From Thermomicrobiales bacterium (GTDB lineage: Bacteria; Chloroflexota; Chloroflexia; Thermomicrobiales; UBA6265), in assembly GCA_030446955.1 (NCBI GenBank), contig JAUJMG010000057.1:1-16201 (forward strand): a stretch of DNA of 16,201 nucleotides, written 5' to 3'. Position numbers and translations under genes: made by a program. Positions 7,030 through 13,458 of this stretch are shown here, one piece after another. How positions within the stretch are numbered: position 1 is the stretch's first letter; the number at the start of each line of letters is the position of its first letter. The notes beneath the pieces were generated by a model. That model worked only from the letters and a program-made list of their open reading frames with translations. It did no database searches and had not been told where the DNA came from.

Positions 7030-7599
7030 ATGGTCACGGAATCGGCGCTCATCCCTGACGAACCGGAACCGGTGCGTGAGTCGCTCGTGAACCGGGTGAT
7101 CGATCCGGTACCACGCCAACGGGGACCATCGCTGCTCCCCAGGTCCGAGCGGATCAGCCGGCGGCGTTTCCTCGGTGCCGTCGCGCTGGCCGCCGCCGCC
7201 GCGACAAGTTCGGCCGGCTGGCTCTACGCCCGGGAGCCGGAGACGCCCTGGTACGTGACCGGCGGCCCCGAGGACGTGCGCCTCAGCTACGCCTTCGCCG
7301 TGGAGCAGCCGGAAGCCTTGCGCCACATCCCCTGTTACTGCGGTTGTGGCCGTCAGGACGGCCACCGGAGCGTCCTGGATTGCTACATCGCCGACCGCGA
7401 TCTCTTCGGTCGCCCTTCGTATGACAGCCACGGCGTCGCCTGCCCGATTTGCACGGCGGTGGTCGGGCAGGTGCAAGCCCATCTCGCGGCCGGCAAGACG
7501 ATCGAGCAGGCACGGGTAGAGATCGACCAATTCTTCTCCCCCTACGCGAACCACGCCACCGATACGCCCCCACCTGACAAGCACACCCACGGCCAGTGA
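7030..7599 (+). CDS. TAT-exported PCYCGC-motif protein
   Basis: A 189-residue protein with an unusually long, Pro/Arg-rich N-region before a twin-arginine signal: ISRRRFLGA at 42-50, then an Ala-rich core to about 63. The exported part has PCYCGCG (101-107), GHRSVLDCY (111-119) and a CPIC pair (138-141) ahead of a helix, GQVQAHLAAGKTIEQARVEID. Six Cys (102, 104, 106, 118, 138, 141) plus several His, including a C-terminal DKHTHGQ, suggest metal or haem handling outside the membrane. The PCYCGC family is known mainly as Bacillus-type lipoproteins of unknown function. Here there is no lipobox Cys; Trp64-Leu-Tyr follows the hydrophobic core, so the signal may stay as an anchor. It starts 7 bases after the permease stop, implying co-expression with the importer. 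About 220 bases without a clear gene follow. Confidence 0.82.
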   Translation: MVTESALIPDEPEPVRESLVNRVIDPVPRQRGPSLLPRSERISRRRFLGAVALAAAAATSSAGWLYAREPETPWYVTGGPEDVRLSYAFAVEQPEALRHIPCYCGCGRQDGHRSVLDCYIADRDLFGRPSYDSHGVACPICTAVVGQVQAHLAAGKTIEQARVEIDQFFSPYANHATDTPPPDKHTHGQ

Positions 7600-7819
7600 T
7601 GGAAGATAGCGCCGGCCCCCGAGGGAAGCCGACTGGCACAGGGAACCATCGTCAACCCCTTGTTTTGGACATGACGTGACGAGTGGAGATCTTCGAGCCA
7701 GGGCGCACAGGCGGGTGACGCCTCCGCCCTCAATCGTTCGACGGGGACGTGGGAAGGCGAGTGTTCAGGTTTCGACCGCGACGTACGGCCTGATGACCGT
7801 CAAACCAAGGAGGACCGGA

Positions 7820-8668
7820 GTGACCGCGACCAACCGGGAGACCCAGGCCAGTATCGAGATGCTTGTGGCGGCCATCCAAGGCAGCGAGGTGGTCGATCTC
7901 ACGGTGACGATGGCGGAGCATCTGCCGGCGGCGTGGCCCACCCACGTGCCCTTCCAGCGCAAGGTCTACAACTGGTACGCCTCGCAGCCGGATCAGATCC
8001 AGCCGATTCACGGCTTCCGCGGCCCCTACCAGACTGCGTTCGTAACGCTGGACGAGCACTGCGGCACTCACTTCGATGCCCCGACGCACTTCATCCCGCC
8101 GCCGGAATCCGGTCTCCCCTTCGCAAGCGAGTTGGGTCGTGAGACGGGCGATACGATCACCCTGGACCGCCTGATGGGTCCAGCCGCGGTCATCGACGCG
8201 ACCGAGTTGACGGGCCAGGGCGAGGGCGGCGTCAGCCCCGAGATCAGCCCGGAGCTGATCCAAACGTGGGAGGCAGAGCATGGCGATCTCCGGCCCGGCG
8301 AAGTCGTTCTGTTCCGGACCGATTGGGACGATCGCTACGTGCGGATGCCGGAGGGCAGCACCTATGTCCTCGACCCGTTCCTCCGAAATCAGGGTCCAGG
8401 CTGGCCCACTCCCGGGATCCCTGCCCTCCAACACCTGTTGGACCGGGGCATCCGGGTCGTCGGCTTGGACGGCGCAAGTGTTGGCGCTTCTCATGCCGGT
8501 GCCCCACCGCACCAGTTCGGCCTCGGTGCCGGGATGCTCTATATCGAACTGCTGACCAACCTGCGCCGCCTCCCGCCGCGAGGAGCCTACTTCGTCTTCC
8601 TGCCGATCAAGGTCATGGGGTCTACCGGGGGTCCGGGTCGGGCCATGGCCCTAGTGCCCCGGGGGTAG
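7820..8668 (+). CDS. cyclase family protein (PF04199, kynurenine-formamidase-like metal hydrolase)
   Basis: A 282-residue protein of the cyclase/kynurenine formamidase-like family, whose members hydrolyse amides or lactones with a bound divalent metal. The signature H80-C-G-T-H84-F-D86-A-P-T-H90-F gives the expected metal ligands. VVDLTVTMAEHLPAAWP near residue 24 and VVGLDGASVGASHAG in the C-terminal half also fit. The start is GTG 7820, with a perfect AGGAGG (7808-7813) and a 6-base spacer; the frame is open 48 codons further up but without family similarity. The substrate is unknown; lactone or amide opening would suit a pathway with the SDR and acid-sugar kinase downstream. It is too divergent in context for a confident kynurenine formamidase call, as no tryptophan pathway gene is nearby. 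Confidence 0.88.
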   Translation: MTATNRETQASIEMLVAAIQGSEVVDLTVTMAEHLPAAWPTHVPFQRKVYNWYASQPDQIQPIHGFRGPYQTAFVTLDEHCGTHFDAPTHFIPPPESGLPFASELGRETGDTITLDRLMGPAAVIDATELTGQGEGGVSPEISPELIQTWEAEHGDLRPGEVVLFRTDWDDRYVRMPEGSTYVLDPFLRNQGPGWPTPGIPALQHLLDRGIRVVGLDGASVGASHAGAPPHQFGLGAGMLYIELLTNLRRLPPRGAYFVFLPIKVMGSTGGPGRAMALVPRG

Positions 8669-8804
8669 ATGGTCAGCGTCAAACTACAGGGGGGCGGCAC
8701 GGTGGACGGCACCGGCGCTGGCCGGTTCACAGGCGGGGGTTGGACGCGCAGGCTGGAGTCGTCCTGTCCGAGTGTCCCCCCTAAGAGGGGTATGGGGAGA
8801 AGAC

Positions 8805-9599
8805 GTGGCGAACGGAGAGATGCGAGCGCGCCAGGGTCTCGGGCGCCTCGAAGGCAAAGCGGCGGTTGTCACCGGTGCGGCGGCCGGGATCGGGAGGGCG
8901 ACGGCGGAGCTCTTCGCGCGCGAAGGTGCCCGCCTCGTCATCACGGATGTGAATCCGGTCGGGCTGGACCAACTCCAGGCCGACCTCCTTGAGATGGGCA
9001 GTTCGGTGGAAGCCATCGTCGGCGACGTATCCGTGGCCGCTGACGCCCATCGGATGATCGAGGGCTGCACGGATCGCTACGGACGCATCGATGTACTGGT
9101 GGCCAACGCCGGGATCATCCCGCTCAACGACATCGTCGAGGCCACGCCGGAGGATTGGGACCGGGTGATGGCGGTGGACGGCCGGGGCATGTTCCTTTGC
9201 TGCAAGTACGCCATCGAGGCGATGCGGCAGACCGGCGGCGGCTCAATCGTCTGCCTCTCCTCCATCTCAGGCCTGGCTGGGCAGAAGCGCCAGTCCACCT
9301 ACGGTCCGGCGAAGTTCGTTGCCTCCGGGCTTACGATGCACCTGGCCGTGGAGTGGGCAGACCAGGGTATCCGGGTCAATGCGGTGGCCCCGGGCACGAT
9401 CCGGACTGAGCGGGTCCGTCAACTCCCGGAGGAGCCCGGCGGGCAGGAGTACATCGACAACATCGCCAAGCAGCATCCCATGGGCCGGCTCGGGGAGCCG
9501 GCAGAGGTTGCCCAGGCGATCCTCTTCCTTGCCTCTGACGACGCCTCCTTTATCACGGGTGCCATTCTGCCGGTGGATGGTGGATATCTGGCTCAGTAG
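8805..9599 (+). CDS. SDR family NAD-dependent oxidoreductase
   Basis: A complete 264-residue classical SDR: cofactor motif TGAAAGIG (23-30), Asp48 at the end of the second strand favouring NAD over NADP, VANAG (99-103), Ser153 in LSSIS, Y166-G-P-A-K170, and a C-terminal ITGAILPVDGGYLAQ that is typical of the family. The tetrad Asn normally in a VNxxG context is Asp125 (VDGRG), an unusual change that could alter catalysis. I chose GTG 8805, with GGGGAG five bases upstream; ATG 8820 would give 259 residues but its GGAGAG abuts the start codon. It lies between the cyclase-family hydrolase and the acid-sugar kinase, and probably oxidises the hydroxy acid that the kinase then phosphorylates; that role is inferred from position only. 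Confidence 0.9.
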   Translation: MANGEMRARQGLGRLEGKAAVVTGAAAGIGRATAELFAREGARLVITDVNPVGLDQLQADLLEMGSSVEAIVGDVSVAADAHRMIEGCTDRYGRIDVLVANAGIIPLNDIVEATPEDWDRVMAVDGRGMFLCCKYAIEAMRQTGGGSIVCLSSISGLAGQKRQSTYGPAKFVASGLTMHLAVEWADQGIRVNAVAPGTIRTERVRQLPEEPGGQEYIDNIAKQHPMGRLGEPAEVAQAILFLASDDASFITGAILPVDGGYLAQ

Positions 9600-9701
9600 C
9601 GGTCCGACCGTCCCCAGTCGCTGGAGGTCCACTGCCGCGTCCCAGATGAGGCCCCTTCGTATCGGGAGAGTCCGCTTCACCGCGCTACCGAAAGGGCTTT
9701 G

Positions 9702-11150
9702 ATGCCGAGTACCATCCTCGACGATCTTCCGCCCGAGCACGTGGGTGACCGCCTGGAGGAGCGTGTCCGGGCGGCGGTCCTGGCGTCGCGCCGGAAGGTG
9801 GTCGCGCTCGATGACGATCCGACGGGCGTGCAGACCGTCCATGACACCGCGGTGCTCACCACGTGGGAGACGCCTGACCTGGCGACGGAACTGCGCCGCT
9901 CGCACCCGGTCTTCTTCCTGCTCACCAACTCCCGCAGCCTCCCCACCGCGGAAGCAGCAGCACTCAATCGAACCATCGCCAGCCGGCTCCAAGAGGCCGA
10001 GGCACTGGCCCGGGCGGTCGAGCCGGATGCCACGGCCGGCTTCGTCCTCGCCAGCCGGAGCGACTCAACCCTCCGGGGGCACTACCCAGCCGAGACCGAC
10101 GCCCTCACGGAGGTGCTTGGGGCTGTCGACGGCGTGCTGCTCGTCCCGGCCTTCTTCGAGGGCGGCCGCTATACGATCAACGACATGCACTACGTCCGCG
10201 ACGGAGAGCACCTCGTGCCCGCGGCGGAGACCGAGTTCGCGAAGGACGCCACTTTCGGCTACACCCACTCCGATCTGCGGCATTGGGTGGAGGAGAAGAC
10301 CGGTGGCCGCATTCCCGCTGCCGATGTTGGATCGCTGTCCATCGCGACCATTCGCGAGGGAGGGCCAGAGCAGGCGGCGGCGCAGTTGATGGAGGTGTCG
10401 AGAGGGCAGCCGGTAGTCGTCAACGCGGCGAGCTACGCGGACCTGAACGTCGTCGTTCTTGGCCTGTTGCGAGCAGAGGCGGCAGGAAAGCGGTTCATCT
10501 ATCGGATCGGGGCCTCGTTCGTGCGCGCCCGCGCAGGCCTCCCAGCGCGCCCACTCCTAACACGGGCCGATCTCCTCGGAAGCAATGCTTCACCGGCGCT
10601 CCCCGGACTCGTCGTCGTCGGGTCTCATGTGCGCCGCTCGGGAGAGCAGCTGATGCGCTGCTTGGAGCTGCCGGGAGTCGTCGGCATCGAGCTGAACGTC
10701 CCTGAGGTGCTGGGTGACGGGATGACAGGAGATCGGGAGGTCGAGCGGGTCGGGGCCGCCGCCGCGGACGCCCTTCGGAGTGGGCGCACACCGGTGGTCT
10801 ACACATCCCGGCGGGTGGAGCAAGCGTCAGAGGGAGATCAGCTCGTCATCAGCCGGAGGGTTTCGGCGGCTCTGGTCGCGATCGTCCAGCGTTTGGAGGA
10901 GCGGCCAGGATTCGTGATCGGGAAAGGCGGGATTACGTCCAGCGATGTGGGCACGCAGGGGCTAGGCGCACGACGGGCGGTGGTGCTTGGCCAGATCCGG
11001 CCCGGCGTTCCCGTCTGGCGCCTGGGGCCGGAGACGCGGTTCCCGGGCCTGCCCTACGTCGTCTTCCCCGGCAATGTGGGGGACCCTGAGACCTTGGCGG
11101 AGGTCGTAACCCTGCTGTGGGGGCGGGCATTCTCGGGGGGCAGGTTGTAG
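9702..11150 (+). CDS. four-carbon acid sugar kinase family protein (DUF1537, OtnK/DtnK-like)
   Basis: A 482-residue two-domain kinase of the DUF1537 family. Characterised members phosphorylate D-erythronate, D-threonate or 3-oxo-tetronate with ATP. N-terminal substrate domain: LDDDPTGVQTV (36-46), TNSR (75-78), SRSDSTLRGHYPAE (118-131), VPAFFEGGRYTINDMHY (148-164). C-terminal nucleotide domain: VVVGSHVRRSGEQL (304-317) and GKGGITSSDV (407-416). ATG 9702 has AAAGGG about 5 bases upstream. At 482 residues it is longer than the roughly 420 of typical OtnK, like the long form of the family. The usual partners (OtnC aldolase, OtnI isomerase, a PdxA2-type or LtnD dehydrogenase) are absent; an SDR is the immediate upstream neighbour. 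The exact substrate is unproven, so no symbol is given. Confidence 0.92.
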   Translation: MPSTILDDLPPEHVGDRLEERVRAAVLASRRKVVALDDDPTGVQTVHDTAVLTTWETPDLATELRRSHPVFFLLTNSRSLPTAEAAALNRTIASRLQEAEALARAVEPDATAGFVLASRSDSTLRGHYPAETDALTEVLGAVDGVLLVPAFFEGGRYTINDMHYVRDGEHLVPAAETEFAKDATFGYTHSDLRHWVEEKTGGRIPAADVGSLSIATIREGGPEQAAAQLMEVSRGQPVVVNAASYADLNVVVLGLLRAEAAGKRFIYRIGASFVRARAGLPARPLLTRADLLGSNASPALPGLVVVGSHVRRSGEQLMRCLELPGVVGIELNVPEVLGDGMTGDREVERVGAAAADALRSGRTPVVYTSRRVEQASEGDQLVISRRVSAALVAIVQRLEERPGFVIGKGGITSSDVGTQGLGARRAVVLGQIRPGVPVWRLGPETRFPGLPYVVFPGNVGDPETLAEVVTLLWGRAFSGGRL

Positions 11151-11229
11151 AGCGATAGGCCGTCCCTGTTGGTTAGCTCCTCAACCACCGGATCTTGCTG
11201 TCAACCCCGCTGGGGAACGCGGAGAAACA

Positions 11230-11257
11230 CGACGCCCGGCCACACGGCCGGGCGTCG
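11230..11257 (-). terminator. terminator hairpin between the convergent kinase and L25 genes
   Basis: A perfect 12-base-pair stem, CGACGCCCGGCC with its complement, and a 4-base loop lie between two converging genes. Read on the minus strand it is followed by TGTTTCTCC, a modest T-rich tail, so it suits the end of the L25 transcript best. On the plus strand only CGTCGTCTC follows, so termination of the kinase transcript would be weaker. Confidence 0.75.
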
Positions 11258-11291
11258 CGTCGTCTCGGGAGGATGAACAGGCCCGGGTAGG

Positions 11292-11963
11292 CTAGGAGCC
11301 TTCGTCGCCCGAGCCGTCGCCGGTGGCGTTCTGGGTCTCGGGAACCATGTCGGCCGCCGGCTCGTCGCCGGCCGCCTCGGATGCAGCCACCGTCTCCTCG
11401 AGGAGCTCCTCCTCAGCCCGCTCAGCGACGAGGTGGGCCAGCATCTCCTCGCCCGCGGTGACCAGTTCCACCCCAGTGGGCATGGTTAGGTCGCTGACGT
11501 ACAGCGCGTCACCCACTTGGACCAGACGGGAGATGCTGGCGTCGATCTGGTGGGGGATGTCGGTTGGCAGGCCGCGGACATCCACCTCGGTCCGGACGGT
11601 GGTCAACACGCCGACCGCGTCCGGGCTGGGGTCGTGCAGCACCACGGGCACCGTGGCGGTTAACTCCTTGCGCAGGTTGGGCGCGAAGAAGTCGATGTGG
11701 ACCGGGGTGTGCCGAACCGGATCCACCTGAACCTCGCGGATGAAGACCGGTTGCCGCCCGCCGTCCCACTGGAGGGTGAAGAGCGTAGAGTGGCCGTTGG
11801 TCTGGAAGAACTTGACGAACTCGCGGGTGTCCACGGCCACCGCGACGGCCTCTGGAACCACGGGTCCATAGACCACGCCGGGAGTTCGCCCCTCCCGGCG
11901 CAGCCGCTTCACTTGCTTCCCGAGCACGGTTCGCGGCTCGGCCCTCAGAATCAGATCGTCCAC
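11292..11963 (-). CDS. rplY: 50S ribosomal protein L25/general stress protein Ctc
   Basis: A 223-residue long-form L25 (Ctc/TL5 type). The N-terminal 5S rRNA-binding domain carries LILRAEPRTVLGKQVKRLRREGRTPGVVYG at about 4-33 and FIREVQVDPVRHTPVHIDFF at about 73-92. The C-terminal domain contains VDVRGLPTDIPHQIDASIS, and the last 40 residues are strongly acidic, as in many long forms. GTG 11963 is chosen: the conserved start of the family begins right there, and AGGAGG (11975-11980, complement) lies 11 bases before it, a little long. The open frame runs 64 codons further upstream with no similarity, through the leader hairpins. It is monocistronic as far as can be seen: a terminator follows and the upstream gene is divergent. 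An extended -10 and hairpins in the leader suggest its own regulation. Confidence 0.95.
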   Translation of the reverse strand: MDDLILRAEPRTVLGKQVKRLRREGRTPGVVYGPVVPEAVAVAVDTREFVKFFQTNGHSTLFTLQWDGGRQPVFIREVQVDPVRHTPVHIDFFAPNLRKELTATVPVVLHDPSPDAVGVLTTVRTEVDVRGLPTDIPHQIDASISRLVQVGDALYVSDLTMPTGVELVTAGEEMLAHLVAERAEEELLEETVAASEAAGDEPAADMVPETQNATGDGSGDEGS

Positions 11964-12056
11964 CTGCTGTGACGCCTCCTGACTCCTACTTCCTTCTCGA
12001 CGCTGCCCGCCAGTTCGGCCAACGCCCCGCGAGAGCGGGTGTTTCAGACGCATAAA

Positions 12057-12075
12057 CGCGGCACCTCGTGCCGCG
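12057..12075 (-). promoter_or_regulatory. 5' leader hairpin of the L25 transcript
   Basis: A perfect 8-base-pair stem CGCGGCAC/GTGCCGCG with a 3-base loop, beginning about 10 bases after the predicted -10 box and therefore at the very 5' end of the L25 mRNA. TTTATG follows on the minus strand. A second small hairpin (12026-12039, CCCGC/GCGGG) lies nearer the gene. Possible roles are mRNA protection or attenuation. Confidence 0.45.
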
Positions 12076-12084
12076 CGATCAGAG

Positions 12085-12093
12085 ATTCTAGCA
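12085..12093 (-). promoter_or_regulatory. extended -10 promoter for L25
   Basis: On the minus strand the sequence reads TGC then TAGAAT, an extended -10 element (TGn plus a 5/6 match to TATAAT). The -35 region 17 bases upstream (GAGGCT) is poor, as is common for extended -10 promoters. The distance to the L25 start is about 120 bases. Confidence 0.45.
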
Positions 12094-12148
12094 TATGGGC
12101 GCCGCTCAGCCTCCGCGACGTGGCCCACTTCAAGCGGTTCACATTCGC

Positions 12149-12178
12149 TTGACATGTGTTGAATGAGACACGTAGCAT
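12149..12178 (+). promoter_or_regulatory. sigma-70 type promoter for the peptide permease genes
   Basis: TTGACA (12149-12154) is a perfect -35 box, followed after 18 bases by TAGCAT (12173-12178). ATGTGT and ACACGT flank the spacer centre as an imperfect inverted repeat that could be an operator. The leader to the permease start is about 250 bases (12179-12432); I recognised no riboswitch or gene in it. Confidence 0.5.
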
Positions 12179-12432
12179 ACGCGCGATCTTGGCAGTCCTT
12201 GGTTGGAATCCGTTCTCGCCCAGCGTGATTCGTTCGGCTTCGGTGCTTTCCCTGTCATCATCCCGCGAGTCCGACCCGCGACGCATTTGCCAGCCTGGAC
12301 CAGCACGTCCCGTCCCTGCAGTAGATATAGCCAGGCCAGACATCGCTCACCACGCTCGCTTGGACGGTAGACCGCCCGCTCCCCTTCCCGTCCGCGCCCG
12401 CGCTCATCTGCAGCATCGAGGAGGGTTCCATC

Positions 12433-13377
12433 TTGGGCAGGTATCTGATCCGCCGGCTAATGGTTTCGATCGTCACCCTCGTAGCCATCAGCATGGTGGT
12501 GTTCTCGATCCTGGCGTTGGCTCCAGGCGACCCGTTTGGCGAACTCGCCACGAACCCGAACTTCAAGCCCGAGACCCGGGAGCGGTTGCGCAAGCAGTTC
12601 GGCCTCGACGATCCCCTCCACATCCGCTATCAGAAGTGGGCCACCGAGTACGTCCAGGGGAACTGGGGCGAATCCATTGCCTTCAGGACCTCCGTCCGGT
12701 CCTACCTCTTCTCCCGCATCCCGGTCACCTTGGCGATCGTCGGGTCAGCCTTCCTACTCGGCGTCCTTATTGCCGTCCCGATCGGGGTCATCTCGGCACT
12801 CAAGCAGTACTCCTTGTTTGATCAATTCGCGACCACGTTTGCCTTTCTTGGGTTCAGCTTACCCACCTTCTTCACCGGCTTACTACTGATACTCGTGCTT
12901 AGCGTCAAACTCGACTGGCTCCCCTTCGTCTTCGATTCCCAAGTCGAAGGAGTTTGGCCTAATATCAAGCAGTCGATCATGCCGATCGTCGTGCTCGGCC
13001 TGGCCGGCTCCGCGCAACTCACCCGCTTCGTGCGGGCCTCGATGCTGGAGACGATCAACCAGGACTACATCCGGACGGCGCGGGCGAAGGGGCTGCGGGA
13101 ACAGACCGTGGTGCTGTTCCATGCGATGCGCAACGCGCTGATCCCGGTGGTGACGATCGTCGCGCTCCAGGTGCCGGAGATCTTCGGCGGTGCCGTGATC
13201 ACGGAGCAGATCTTCCGGGTACCGGGCATTGGCCGGGCGCTCATCGACGCGATCGGCGCAGCGGATACTCCGGTGATCATGGCGATCACATTTGGCGTTG
13301 CGGTGCTGGTGGTGTTATTCAACGTCATCGCGGACGTGCTCTACGGGCTGCTCGATCCGCGTATCACGTACACCTAA
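12433..13377 (+). CDS. ABC transporter permease, DppB/OppB type
   Basis: A 314-residue inner-membrane permease of the dipeptide/oligopeptide/nickel family (BPD_transp_1). An N-terminal helix (residues 1-30) begins MGRYLIRRLM and is followed by the family's APGDPF. The extracytoplasmic loop has LRKQFGLDDPLHIRYQKWA, and the EAA coupling loop is YIRTARAKGLREQTVVLFH (212-230) with RNALIPVV. The protein ends YGLLDPRITY, the typical DppB ending. The start is TTG 12433, backed by a strong GAGGAGGG (12418-12425) and a 7-base spacer; no other start fits the conserved N-terminus. The second permease follows 81 bases later, past a hairpin. No binding protein or ATPase gene lies on either side, so the complex must be completed from elsewhere. 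The substrate (peptides or an oligosaccharide) is not decidable. Confidence 0.93.
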   Translation: MGRYLIRRLMVSIVTLVAISMVVFSILALAPGDPFGELATNPNFKPETRERLRKQFGLDDPLHIRYQKWATEYVQGNWGESIAFRTSVRSYLFSRIPVTLAIVGSAFLLGVLIAVPIGVISALKQYSLFDQFATTFAFLGFSLPTFFTGLLLILVLSVKLDWLPFVFDSQVEGVWPNIKQSIMPIVVLGLAGSAQLTRFVRASMLETINQDYIRTARAKGLREQTVVLFHAMRNALIPVVTIVALQVPEIFGGAVITEQIFRVPGIGRALIDAIGAADTPVIMAITFGVAVLVVLFNVIADVLYGLLDPRITYT

Positions 13378-13392
13378 TCCGATCATGCAGCG

Positions 13393-13418
13393 GCCCGTCC
13401 GGCTTGAGACGGACGGGC
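13393..13418 (+). other. intercistronic hairpin between the two permease genes
   Basis: A perfect 9-base-pair stem GCCCGTCCG/CGGACGGGC with an 8-base loop, 16 bases after the first permease's stop. No U-tract follows, so it is more likely an mRNA-stabilising or processing element setting the ratio of the two permeases than a full terminator. Confidence 0.55.
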
Positions 13419-13458
13419 AACGGTCCGGCCGACGCAGTCCGCACCGAGGAGATGGGCC

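Larger units (their letters stand above)
12044..12343 (-). pseudogene. possible remnant with a helix-turn-helix-like segment
   Basis: A 99-codon minus-strand frame contains KIARMLRVSFNTCQANVNRL (residues 52-71), which resembles the recognition region of LuxR-type or IS630-type helix-turn-helix domains (IAxxLxVSxNTVxxHVxRL). The rest does not resemble either family; the N-terminal 40 residues look like random GC-rich coding. It overlaps the predicted L25 promoter and the permease promoter, which argues against a working gene. Either a decayed regulator or transposase fragment, or chance. Confidence 0.2.

Noticed and set aside
5868..7052. 394-codon minus-strand open frame rich in Asp, His and Glu
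   Set aside because: Complementary-frame artefact of the RbsC-type permease, whose helices and motifs are clear on the other strand.
7600..7819. N-terminal extension of the cyclase-family protein from an upstream start at 7676
   Set aside because: The extra 48 codons have no family similarity and no good ribosome-binding site, whereas GTG 7820 has a perfect AGGAGG at ideal distance.
9702..11150. Reading the kinase as a 'type III Hrp-dependent effector'
   Set aside because: That is an old label for DUF1537; the DDDPTG and GKGGITSSD motifs place it with four-carbon acid-sugar kinases, and no secretion genes are near.
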